Of a stretch of 64,000 nucleotides of DNA, positions 24,057 to 35,019 are shown one piece after another. The notes under the pieces are model-generated. The model saw only the letters and a list, made by a program, of their open reading frames with translations. It ran no database searches and was not told where the DNA came from. The number at the start of each line of letters is the position of its first letter. Position 1 is the stretch's first letter. The position numbers and the translations under genes were made by a program. Source of the stretch: Epiperipatus broadwayi (Eukaryota; Onychophora; Udeonychophora; Euonychophora; Peripatidae); contig JAQFVV010001055.1 in the NCBI GenBank assembly GCA_028023455.1, positions 57,919 through 121,918 on the forward strand. Reading direction: 5' to 3'.

Positions 24057-24149
24057 TCAGGTAAAGAATATATTTAATTTTGAATACTGTGTTAAATATA
24101 TTTGTTTGAATTATATATATATATATATTGCAACCATGCAAGGTATATT

Positions 24150-25130
24150 GGCAGTTGAATTCAAAGATTTTGCTAAAATGAATATAAAGAAAAAAGGGAA
24201 ATAAAATAAAAGTATGTTTGATATGCATACAAATTAATGTATGGAATAAATATTTGATTGGATTAAACTTAGAAATTTTTTTGTTTTTTGAGGCAATACA
24301 TATTGTGTTTTTTTTCTTTGCTTTCAATTAAAAAAGAGCAAGTTTAAATAATAAAAGTGAATACTGATTGTAAATATTAGTAGAAATTCTGCAAAGGAGA
24401 AATTGGTAATTAAATATGGCCACAATAAGTACAAAAAAAAAGAACTTTGAAAACAAAAATCTAAAGAAAGATAAAAGTTTGAAAAAGGAATGTGGGTAGT
24501 ATTCAACATATACATGTGTAATGAGTTTTCAAAGGAATATAAAAGGAATGGACATAGATAAAGAAGTGTCTTTTGTTTTTTGGATTTTTCATAAGATGTT
24601 AAACTACTCTGTGATAGCCACTGATATTCAGATGGGCAGCTAGAACACTTGTACATCGCTGAGCATTCCATTCCCTTGAACATACTTACAATGACTTAGA
24701 GGAGTAAAGTTATTACCCAACTAAAATAAAAGCCTCATGTCAAAGCTGTGACCTAACATACAAATCTCAAAGAAAGCCTGAGGATTATATGTATTACCAA
24801 AGATTGATTCTATTTAACAATTTTATCAGTAAGAAATTAAATGTTTAAACTTGTATGCTTACTGAAGTAACTTTAAAGATTACTCACATCTCCCATAAAC
24901 CAGAAGAAAAGAAAACATAATTTAATGGACCATAATGAACTATTTATATGATTAATAAATCCAAGAAATATTTTGACTATGATAATAAAAATTTTCTCTT
25001 TTGTGTTTGCTTTTATTGAATATGCTTATAAATATAAAAAAAAAAGAAAAGAAAGATTTACAATGTGACATTTGTTTAAGCCTCCTAACTGTATTCTTTC
25101 AATGATCTTCTTTGTAAAATTCAACTGTTC
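24150..25130. other. AT-rich sequence without recognisable genes
   Basis: Two reverse-strand open frames of 97 and 119 codons (24034-24327 and 24324-24683) are low-complexity Phe/Tyr/Ile/Lys translations of AT-rich DNA, with no motif and no family resemblance. Nothing else was found. Confidence 0.55.
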
Positions 25131-27797
25131 ATGCCGACATAATTTTGTTATATTTTTCGATTTATTATTTGTGAGGTCACGATAATATATTGTAACGATC
25201 CGGAGAAAGGAGACTTCACGTAAACTGCACTACGGGGCGCCATCTAGGCATTTGAACCTAGAAAAATTTATAAAGTAGGCAGATACGTAAGTCAAAAAAA
25301 AAATTATTTTTTTTTTAAATTTTGATTCCGGTCGATAGCCCATGTCACTAGCTCAGTGGAATAGCAGAGATTAAATAATATAAGATCTTATCTAATTAGA
25401 TTTCAACATTAAAAAATAAATAAAATAAGCCACTGCCAGTAATTAACATACAAACATTTATTTATGCACATATATATAAGATTTAAAATTATTTTAGTAT
25501 TAGTTTACATTTTAACATTTAACATTATTTTTAACTTTGATTTTTGACTTTAATTTACTTTTAATTACTATTATATTCTAATTTTACATTTTAATTAAGT
25601 TCGCACAGATAAATTTAGGAAAGCTTGTTTATAATATTGAATATAGATCGGTTACATAGATTTCACGGTCAACAACATTTCAAAGTAAACATAAACGATC
25701 AAAATACAAAATTATTGATTACTGACAATTGCAGAGGGAAATTTATATGTAACCCAATAGTATTCATCATAAGATACTTGCATTGTCACCAATAACTTAA
25801 AAGACATCCGAATAAATACATTTTAGATACTTACCGTAAGGTATCATTATTTATCGAATGTCTATATATTTTGATCAAATATGAAAACGCAAAACATAGT
25901 TAACCGATAAACAATCCATGCAAGCGTCTATAAACAACTTAAGTTTAATGCATTTTTATTTAGAATCGAGTATGAATATTACATAGATTTGCATTGAAAT
26001 TAAAATATTCTATCCCTATTTAACCTTAGGCTAAAATTCGCCGTCAAACTGTCATCAATCCATCTGATATATCGATGTATTCAATGTAATACGAAATACA
26101 GCAGCACCAAAAGAATTAAGAAAGACATTGACTCTCAATCAGATAGGAATATTACATCTATCTAACGAGAAGAACAATAAAAAAAAAACTTCATAGAAAG
26201 GAACTGCATTCTCCGTCTTATAATTCCTTCCATAGGCAAACGGGTGAGTGCGGCGTATATATAAACGATTCTGCCAGTAGCGAATCTCCGATTACATCTA
26301 CTAACTACATCAATATATCCAATCCATTGACCCAATCTAACAACGACATAAATAACCTAAGATTACCCTCCCCTAATATAACTTTACAAATCTATACAGC
26401 CATTCACGCCCGACTTAAGTTTAACATTTTTATAATTAATTTAACGGAAAACAACAATCATAATAAAACTTAAAGAACAAAAAATAAATAAATGGAAATG
26501 ATTTTACAAAATAAATAAGAAAAAAATACATCAAATAACATTATTAATTTAGTTTGGTCAGATAGGATTCTATTGCATTATTTACTAAAAAGTTTTAAAA
26601 TTTAGAGTTCTTATTGTTTCAAGTGAATATATATAAGTTCTTACGATTTTTAAAACGTCCAACTTTATCCTTTGCTTGCCATGAACGTAAATTCCCACGC
26701 CGTCCTAAAATTGGTATCCATTTAGCCGTTGTTTTATTTATTCATTCGGAGGTTTTTTAATTTAGTTGGTCCTCAATGTAGGAAACGATAGTTCATTTCT
26801 CCCTTCTTTAACAGCTGAAAGAATTGACCGTGCGTCTGTCAATTCCTCCAACTCCGGATTACTACATATAGTCACATCGTAATAATCAATTTCCAGTCAC
26901 TGATTAATAATTTCCAAATTTTCCTTTTATATTAATGTGAAGGATTGAATTTACATTACGTCACCGATGCGATGGTCCTTTCGCTGTGGTCCGATTCCAT
27001 AGGGATTTCTTCTTATTTGCTAACAGTTTCTATTGTTTTCCTATCTGACTGGTGTTTTTACATTTAAAAATCCCGAAGGCTGGTTTACATTTAACTAATT
27101 AACAATCATTTCCATTTCTGATTAATTAACCTGTTTTCCAAATCAAAAATACATTTAAAGATAAATTTAAAGATATAATTTCATCTCCAAATCTTTTTAA
27201 AATTTAGTTTTAAAATACTTTTTCTTTAATAAAGTTTTATTTTAATAATTTTTCATTATCTATGCGATTTAATATATAAGAGTTTAAGATGATATTTAAT
27301 TTCAATTTTTAATTCTTAAAGAAAATTTTTAAATGCGAACTTTTTAATTTACTTTCATGTTTAATAAATTTAAAAAAAAAAAACAATGTAACGAATGTCT
27401 ATGCTCATTACAATATATACTTGCATTAGTTTGTATAAAAATTATAGGGATATTTTAATATATGGGCGATTTGTTCATTCATTTTGGTGTGGTGTGGCTA
27501 AAGGGAGAGGAGATTTACCTTCATTGTCGATTTAATAGGGATATCTAAATAGAATCATGGCGCCTAATAAAAATTAAATTTAACCTATTAAAAACTACAA
27601 TATAGAGAAAGTTAGTTAATTATAATTATGACCGTATTACCTGGAAATATACTATACTTATGCTAAAACTTAAAATGGTTCACTACAATATCCTAGATTA
27701 GGTGCGGGCATGGGAAGTAACGAGTATATCTGTAACAGATATATACAAACCTAATTTACAGCCATTCGTGCACATTAGACATATACAAAACGGTACG

Positions 27798-27820
<23 letters not shown>
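25130..27820. other. compositional island with higher GC and CpG
   Basis: Within about 2.7 kb the base composition changes: CpG dinucleotides (ACGG, GCGCC, CGCCG, TCCGGTCG, CCGTCTTA) are frequent, whereas the surroundings have very few. No long open frame is present on either strand. It may be a recently inserted, not yet CpG-decayed repeat, an LTR element part (see 25191-27412), or DNA of different methylation history. Confidence 0.6.
25191..27412. mobile_element. candidate solo LTR or LTR-like element
   Basis: Starts TGTAACGATCCGG and ends GCTCATTACA, giving the TGTAA...TTACA termini of many LTRs, with ATATAT on both outer sides (25185-25190 and 27413-27418). There is no coding capacity in 2.2 kb, as expected for a solo LTR or a non-autonomous element. 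Because the flanks are AT-rich, the ATATAT match is weak evidence, and the GC-richer composition continues about 400 bases past the proposed right end, so the boundaries may be wrong. Confidence 0.3.
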
Positions 27821-27836
<16 letters not shown>

Positions 27837-28966
27837 CGTACAAAATAAGTAAATGTACACCTTTACAGGTGTGCATTTATTAGTTTAATGAAAATGTTCA
27901 GTTTAAATAAAAATTATTAATAGGAACTTTTTTAGTTCTATAATGGATAATATTCTGCCAATATTAGTTATAAAAATTTATAAATAGAAAAAGTTAATTA
28001 AAATATAACACCTAAAAGCACAATTCTTTTGTCTAACTTTCACCAAATAGCCCATAATTTAATTTAATGTATTTTTTATTTACTTTTATTTAGATAGTAT
28101 AATTAGTTATCAAGTTTTTTTTTATAGTTAAATTTTTAATTGGAGAATATTTGCAAAACCCCAGAAAAGAAGGAAGGCTTTTGTTTTAAGAACATAGAAA
28201 AGCAAAAAATAAAAAATATAGATAATTGGAAAGTTACTATGTCAATGTTTTATATAATTTTTTAAAAAAAATACTGTCTATTTAAACAAATGTATAGATA
28301 TTAGATCTCACAAAACTGCAGATGGAAATGTCAGTGGTAATTTAAAGCATTGTGCCTGATTAACTAATTTAAATTTCTTTTTTAATTGTCAATCTCTTTT
28401 TAATAAGTAATTCACATAACCAATATATTGTCACAATAATGTTGAGTTAAAATTTTCTTGTTAATTTTTTCATAACTTTAGGAATTTACTAAATGGTAAA
28501 CTGTTATGTGCTAACTTAGTTTCATCAAATAACATTCACAAGAAAGCTAAGTTTTTAATAATGTTCTCATTTATAAAATAGGATAGGTAAGTTTTTATAT
28601 ATCTTTTATCATCTTGTATTGTGACACAAATCATTAAAAAATCCCAAATCTCACGCATAATATACTATGGTACCAATTATCTAACTGCATGAAGGTTGAA
28701 AATCTTTGAAAAATGTTTCAAATCTTTAAGTAAAAATGTGTATGCTGTTTTGTTTAATTATATGAGCTTAGAAAAATATTTTCTTTATTATTATTTTATT
28801 TTATTTTTAACTTTAAAAAATTGTTTTATTGCTGTTAAACTAATATAAAATATCTTTCTCATACAACTCACTCCTAAATGCATTTCAATATAATTACCTC
28901 AACTCACCTCAATATGATCTAATATATAAATGGTTGATACCAATTACTAAGTGGTCTGTTTAATAT
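27413..28966. other. sequence between the CpG island and the LTR element
   Basis: No gene. The first 400 bases keep the GC-richer composition and contain a compound (TA)n(TG)n microsatellite at 27799-27837. The remainder is ordinary AT-rich sequence with an intron-like or intergenic appearance. Confidence 0.55.
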
Positions 28967-30533
28967 TGTAACAAAACCCATATCTCTCACTAGATAGAAT
29001 ACACTACCAAATATATATCTATGATATAGCAAACATACATGCCTATGTATTTATATTTAATTAAAATGGTTTTGACTTAAATATTGTGATTCAAAACTTC
29101 TGGATTCGTTCTCATAACTGTAATATAGTCCTAACATGTATTTATGGTCATCCAAAGGACTCCAAGCACCAATCTTATATGAATATAAGAATTACGCGAA
29201 GTTAATATATTACCAACAAGAACACTATCTTATGGATTTTTGACCATTGGCTAGCTCAGTCTCATGGTCAGGTGGTGTTACAGCTGGGAGTAGCTATGAA
29301 TGGGTTTAAGAGTTTTTAAAACACACAAAAAATAAATAAACAAATAAATGGATCTGCAAAGAAAATATCATGATAAGATTTGTTTTGTGTTTCATTATCA
29401 AATCAGTTTTATTAAAGACTGTTAAAGATCATTATTATTCTTTGATTCTTTAGATAAAAAAAAAAAATTCAGCACTCTATTTTTTTATATTTAATATTAC
29501 ATAAATGTAATTACTACTCTGTCATTTCAATATGCACACATACACCATTCTTTCCAATAGATTTATCACACATAAATCAAGTAGTGAAGGTCGATACTAA
29601 GAAATGTTTATTTCACGTGACTTCCAATAATAATTATGTTATTTATGTCCGCAATTAAAGAAGACTTTAAGAAATTTCATTAAGTTAACTCAGATTGTCA
29701 CCTTCCCTTATTATAAATGATAAAAAAAATTTCTTTCTAATAAAAGAAAAGAAAAATCAGTACTTAAAGTTCTTTACCTGAATTTTCCCTGGGGAATCAG
29801 TGGAAGTGGATTTTTTTATTTTAAAGAGTACCATTCGTCACAGGTTATTCAATGTGAAGATTCCTGATCTTCATGTCCATTGGTTAACGAGGTTCAGCTT
29901 GGTTTCATGTTGGGAATTATATTTTATTCCAAGGCATTTTGATATTATTGGGTGAGGCAGCTACAGTGGTTGGAATTAGAGATCGGAATCTGACATAGTA
30001 TGTTCTTACCCTGACATTTGTTTTGGATTCGTCATTACATAAAAAAAATATTAAAAATTTAATATTTTGGATTTACGATTTACTGTTCACAACTGTAACT
30101 CTGCAGGGCCAAGACAAAATGCATTGTGGGTGACTCTTTTATAACCCCCTCCATTTGTTCTAGAAGTTTCTTCTTGATTTCACTTTCTGTTTCCAATGCT
30201 GATTAACCACATCTGGTCGACATGTGAAAACTTTTATCATAGCTTTTATTATATATAAAAGAAAGTGAAATCTCATTTCTGCAGGAAACCTCTAGTTTTT
30301 TAAAAGTGAAACAAAAATCTCATTTCTCTCTTTTCAACTACTTAATCCATTCATACACATATTTGTCATACATACATATATATCATTTCAAAATGACAGA
30401 GTCCCTCCCCCACATTTGTGTATTTGAAACCACCACCACCTCATAAAAATTAAATATTATATATCTACATCTACATATATGGTTACCAATTTATAATATT
30501 ATTTGTGATTGAGTTTGAACCCATTCTATTACA
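28967..30533 (-). repeat. LTR (3' LTR of the reverse-strand element)
   Basis: Aligns with 31899-33403 through its whole length, from TGTAACAAAACCCATATCTC to CTATTACA. It carries about 58 extra bases near 30028-30085 that the other LTR lacks. Scattered substitutions separate the LTRs, so the insertion is not recent. Confidence 0.88.
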
Positions 30534-30674
30534 ATACCCCTACTCCAAAAGCCTTTAAATACATTTGCGTATTTTGGAATGGTTCATTTTGGTACAACAC
30601 TATCTGTTTCACCTCATGTGTTCCTCTGCTTTTGTTCTGGTCCAAAGTTCGACTTCTCAGGTGGTCTCTTTTCT

Positions 30675-31505
30675 TCAGGTGTTTCTCTCCATTTTGGAAA
30701 GGTCTCCATTCCCGTTCGCTGCCCTCTTTCGTCCTCTTTCACTGTTCATGATGCCTGTCGTAGTATACGAGATCATGTCAATGGCATTGAGCAACTTGGC
30801 AATCTCTCCAATGAGCACTTTCCCTGCCCCCAAGATCATCTGTTCCACTCTCATGGGCATGCTATGCCTTACAATGCAGAGTATATAACTCTGTCAGGTT
30901 GCATGCATCCAATGTCTGCAGTCTAGCCACCTGTTTATGAAAAAATTGTGAATAGCTATCATTGCAACCTTCTTTAAACTTCTCTTGCATGATTTGGTAG
31001 TGCATTAACTCCTGCCTATCCTTGTACCAAAAGGCCTCTCTCACTTCTTTTTGATACTCTTCAAATGTAGCTGACTGTCGACCACACATGCGCCATTATG
31101 ATTGAGCATTGTCTGTGAGGTTGCCGCATGCGAGAATTATTTTACTTTCTTCCACCATGGGATTTATACTGAAGTATTTTCTCAAGCTATGTAGATGCTC
31201 AACAGGTGCTTCCCCCATCCTACCTGCAAATGGATGGTTTTTTAGGGATTGTTTCACATTCCCTTGCATCATTGCATGCCCTATTACCACTGCTGGTTTT
31301 CTTGAGGGGTTTACTTGAGCGCCTTGCTTCTGTTCACCTTATCTGTTTTTTCACCTTCCTGTTCCCCCAAATCCTTTTTGTCTTTAATTCCCACTTTCTG
31401 TTCCAATCTATCCATTCTCTTTTCTATTTCTCTGAATGTAAATTCTAAACTTTCAAGCTTTCTCAAAATTTGCTCCAAAATATTTCCCTGTTCTTTTTTT
31501 TTTTC
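30675..31505 (-). pseudogene. degenerate gag polyprotein
   Basis: Retrotransposon structural protein remnant on the reverse strand. From high to low coordinates: a coiled-coil-like N-terminal part (about 31500-31310, with heptads of LEQILRKLESLEF type), then a capsid-like part at 31290-31096 (contains HPFAGRMGEAPVEHLHSLRK and NPMVEESKIILACGNLTDNA), continued in another frame at 31089-30862 (AFWYKDRQELMHYQIMQEKF and YSQFFHKQVARLQTLD), then decayed sequence. The spacing of helices and the F..Y..R..L pattern suit a Ty3/gypsy capsid. No zinc knuckle, protease or reverse transcriptase is visible. At least two frame breaks: one between the coiled coil and the capsid, and a stop and shift near 31092. 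Forward-strand open frames here are shadows. Confidence 0.7.
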
Positions 31506-31898
31506 ATTTTATTTTGTGCCCTTGTTTTCATAAAATTCTTTTTTTTTAATTTTACTTTTGATTAATGCCTCGGACCCACCTCCCATCTTCAGCACACTGC
31601 ACTGCTTTCCTGTTAGCCTCTTTAGCTCTCAAAACCTCACCAAATTAGACAAACAAAAAAAAATAACAGATTGTGTATCTTTGACCTACTGCACAACCAT
31701 AAAATAACAAAATGGTTATTTCTTAATAGATATATACTTAACAAAATGATGCACTTCAATTTATTTAATGATTCATATACCCAAACACCCCTTTCCTCAA
31801 TAAAATATAAAACTTTTCACTATTAGCATATTTCTGAAATCTCATAAATTTCCCCATTCCCTCTACTTTACTTCAAAACCCCATAGTTGGGATGTCAT

Positions 31899-33403
31899 TG
31901 TAACAAAACCCACATCTCTCACTAGATAGATTACACTACCAAATATATATCTATGATATAGCAAACATACATGCCTACATATTTATATTTAATTAAAATG
32001 GTTCTGACTTAAATATTGTTATTCAAAACTTCTGGATTCATTCTCATAACTGTAATATATTCCCAACACATATTTATGGTCATCCAAAGGACTCCAAGTG
32101 CCAATCTTATATGAATATAAGAATTATGTGAAGTGAATATATTACCACAAGAACACTATCTTATGTAACGTGAGAGGGGTTTTTGACCATGGGCTAACTC
32201 AGTCTCATGGTTGGGTGGTGTCATAGCTGGGAGTAGCTGTGAATCGGTTTAAGAGTTTTTAAAACACACAAAAAATAAATAATTAAACAAATAAATGGAT
32301 CTGCAAAGAAAATATCATGATAAGATTTGTTTTGAGTTTCATTATCAAATCAGTTTTATTAAAGATTGCTAAAGATCATTATTATTCTTTGATTCTTTAG
32401 ATAAAAAAATTCAACACTCTACTTTTTTTATATATTTAATATTACATCTACTCTCTCATTTCGATACACACACATATGCCATTCTTTCCAATAGATTTAT
32501 CACACATAAATCAAGTAGTGAAGGTTGATACTAAGAAAAATTTATTTCACGTGACTTCCAATAATAATTACGTTATTTATGTCCACAATTAAACAAGACT
32601 TTAAGAAATTTCATTAAGTTAACTCACATTGTTACCTTCCCTTATTATAAATGGTAAAAAAATTTCTTTCTCATAAAAGAAAAGAAAAATCAGTACTTAA
32701 AGTTCTTTACCTGAATTTTCCCTGGGGAATCAGTGGAAGCAGATTTATTTATTTTAAAGAGTTCCATTCATCACAGGTAATTCAATGTGAAGGTTCCCAA
32801 TCTTCACGTCCATTGGTTAACGAGGTTCAGCTTGGTTTCACATTGGGAATTATATTTTATTTCAAGGCATCTTGATATTATTGGGTGAGGCAGCTACAGT
32901 GGTTGGAATTAGGGGTCTGAATCTGACATGGTATGTTCTTACCCTGACATTTGTTTTGGATTCACAGCTGTAACTCTGCAGGGCCAAGATAAAATGCATT
33001 GTGGGTCTCTTTTTTATAGCCCCCTCCATTTGTTCTTGAAGTTTCTTTTTGATTTCACTTCCTGTTTCCAATGCTGATTAACCAGATCTGGTTGATGTGT
33101 GAAAACTTTTATCATAGCTTTTATTGTACATAAAAGAAAGTGAAATCTCATTTTTGCAGGAAACCTTTAGTTTTTTAAAATGTAAAACAAAAATCTTGTT
33201 TCTCTTTTTTCAACTACTTAATCTGTTCATACACATATTTGCCACACACACATATATATCATTTCAAAATGACAGAGTCCTTCCCCCGTGTTTGTATATT
33301 TGTAATCACCACCATCTAATAAAAATTAAATATTATATATCTACATATATGTTTACTGATTAATAATATTATTTGTGACTGGGTTCGAACCCAGTCTGTC
33401 ACA
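31899..33403 (-). repeat. LTR (5' LTR of the reverse-strand element)
   Basis: Partner of 28967-30533. Its first bases on the reverse strand include a perfect 20-bp palindrome (33377-33396) around TTCGAA, partly decayed in the other LTR. U3, R and U5 could not be delimited. Open frames inside it (for example 32651-32875) have no protein-like features. Confidence 0.88.
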
Positions 33404-33409
33404 ATATGT

Positions 33410-34120
33410 ATTGACCTTTGAACTCATTTAAAGTATTCTGATCAGATTCCTTCAATTATTTTTCAAAATGCAATTCTAGAGAATACATTTATTATGACAA
33501 CATTTTTTTTATGAATAAACATTTAATTTCAACTTTAAAATCTACATAAATCCTGTATGTAATATATATTAAGGCTATGTGCTTCGATGCAACAGTAGGG
33601 ACCACTACAAATCTTAAACACAAGATAGATTTAAGGTTATAGCCTTAATATATATTATTTAGGTAGTGAGTATGCACTTAACAAATTATTAATTACAACT
33701 ATAAATTATGTATATATTATTTAATATGCAACACATTATATAAATAGGTGTAGCTTATGCTTCATACAGAATTTAATGCAAAGAAATATTTATTGCAAAT
33801 CAAAACCTTCAAAGGTAAATTATAGGTTGGTCAAACTAATAATAAAAATAAGCTAGGTATTAATAAAAACATGAATTTTAACATGTAATTTTTTTGCTTG
33901 TTTATAAGTAAGAGGACTTTATTGAATACCTATTGACATGTATATTTAATAGATATTTTCAATATTGAGTAAATTTGTATTCATTCTTAAATCAATTTAT
34001 AATTACACTTCTTTGAAAATAATATTTTAGTTTTTAAACAGTTTGCCACAGTTTCTTTTAATCTAATTTCTCAATGTAAGTTTACTGAAAAAATATTGTA
34101 AAGGAGATTTATTAACATAT
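33410..34120. other. AT-rich sequence with one hairpin
   Basis: No gene. AATATATATTAAGGCTAT at 33561-33578 is the exact inverse of 33640-33657, giving an 18-bp stem with a loop of about 60 bases. Otherwise unremarkable. Confidence 0.6.
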
Positions 34121-34438
34121 AATACTAAATCATCCATCCATTTTACTACTGTTACACAATGCTTTATTTACCACTCTCTTTTACAATTTACAGTTTTGAT
34201 TGTCCCAGCAATCTTCTTCAGAACTTTTATATCTTATTGGAAATATATACTCTTATTCTTCTCCTTTACTTTCTTTACATTTCATCATATATATTGCTTA
34301 TAATAACTTCTCTCATATATACTTTAATGCAAAAAAAAATTTCAATAAAACTTCTTTATTTTCCTGACAGTTTTGACTGTCCAGCAGTCTTCATCTGAGC
34401 TACAATATTTGAATAATATAAATACATAACCATTACTT

Positions 34439-34539
<101 letters not shown>

Positions 34540-34873
34540 ACATACACATGTATATCAAAATATATACACATATATTTTTTAAACCTACATATATAGATAC
34601 ATATCCATCCATAGACATATATACAAATCTATATATAAATACACATCTAGATATATATACAACCTACATATAAAATACATATATACAAAAATATATCTAA
34701 TACACAATTTTTAAATTATTATATTTTAAAAACTTTTATTTTTAATTTTAATTTTTTAATTTTCAAATTTTTTTTTAGAACTACCCTGTTATTACTGCCA
34801 GGAAAATAAAGAAGTTTTATTAAATTTTTTTTTCATTAAAGTCTATATGAGAGGAGTTATTATAAGCAACTTC

Positions 34874-34919
34874 TATATCTCCTAACTTCAACTGCTAGCA
34901 GTTGAAGTTAGTAGATATA
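34874..34919. repeat. 46-bp palindrome inside the right arm of P3
   Basis: CTAACTTCAACTGCT and its exact complement directly adjoin at 34882-34911, a perfect 30-bp palindrome without a spacer. One mismatch further out the pairing resumes for seven more bases on each side. The left arm of P3 has no equivalent complete palindrome. Confidence 0.85.
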
Positions 34920-34921
34920 AA

Positions 34922-34956
34922 AGTTCTGAAGAAGATTGCTGGTGCAATCGAAACTG
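34922..34956 (+). other. conserved stem-loop, best copy
   Basis: TCTGAAGAAGATTGC, TGGT, GCAATCGAAAC: a perfect six-pair stem with a four-base loop, between CTGAAGA and GAAAC. It differs from the hammerhead core only by A for T in CTGATGA and by an extra A before the stem. The reverse-strand copy at 34364-34400 has GACTG/CAGTC in place of GATTG/CAATC, a compensatory change. Confidence 0.55.
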
Positions 34957-35019
34957 TAATCTGTGAAAGAGGGTGGTAAATAAAGCAGTAAAGTCCATGA
35001 ATGATTTAGTATTTTATGA

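Larger units (their letters stand above)
23533..24112. mobile_element. fold-back pair of retroelement 3' tails (Penelope-like?)
   Basis: Two arms, 23533-23783 and 23867-24112, are near-perfect inverted copies around an 83-base spacer. Each arm encodes, reading outward, the same C-terminal peptide (with NRGGLMNKQS and TTELWEI before TGA), followed by a 3' region with a stem-loop. So this is two 3' ends of one retroelement joined head to head, not a MITE. Penelope-like elements are known for inverted and tandem partial copies, and the peptide resembles the tail of such RT or GIY-YIG proteins. The family name is my inference. Confidence 0.65.
28967..33403 (-). mobile_element. gag-only LTR retrotransposon, Ty3/gypsy-like, 4-bp target duplication
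   Basis: Two direct repeats of 1567 and 1505 bases (28967-30533 and 31899-33403), both with TG...CA ends, enclose a 1365-base interior and are flanked by ATAT on each side (28963-28966 and 33404-33407). The interior contains a broken gag on the reverse strand and nothing else. A purine-rich run (reverse strand GGAGTAGGGGTAT) abuts the LTR at 30534, where a polypurine tract should be for a reverse-strand element. No convincing tRNA primer site was seen next to 31898. With no pol the element must have moved in trans, or pol was deleted. The Ty3/gypsy class is inferred from gag character and duplication length. Confidence 0.85.

Noticed and set aside
24034-24683. Two adjoining reverse-strand frames of 97 and 119 codons
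   Set aside because: Low-complexity Phe/Ile/Tyr/Lys translation of AT-rich DNA; the first overlaps the fold-back arm, and no family motif is seen in either.
25345-25380. tRNA A-box-like TAGCTCAGTGGAATAGCAG
   Set aside because: No anticodon arm, T-arm or B box follows at a suitable distance, so neither a tRNA gene nor a SINE head can be supported.
30509-31533. Several overlapping forward open frames in the interior of the LTR element
   Set aside because: They overlap the reverse-strand gag remnant, which has recognisable capsid-like features; the forward frames are Phe/Ser/Leu-rich complements.
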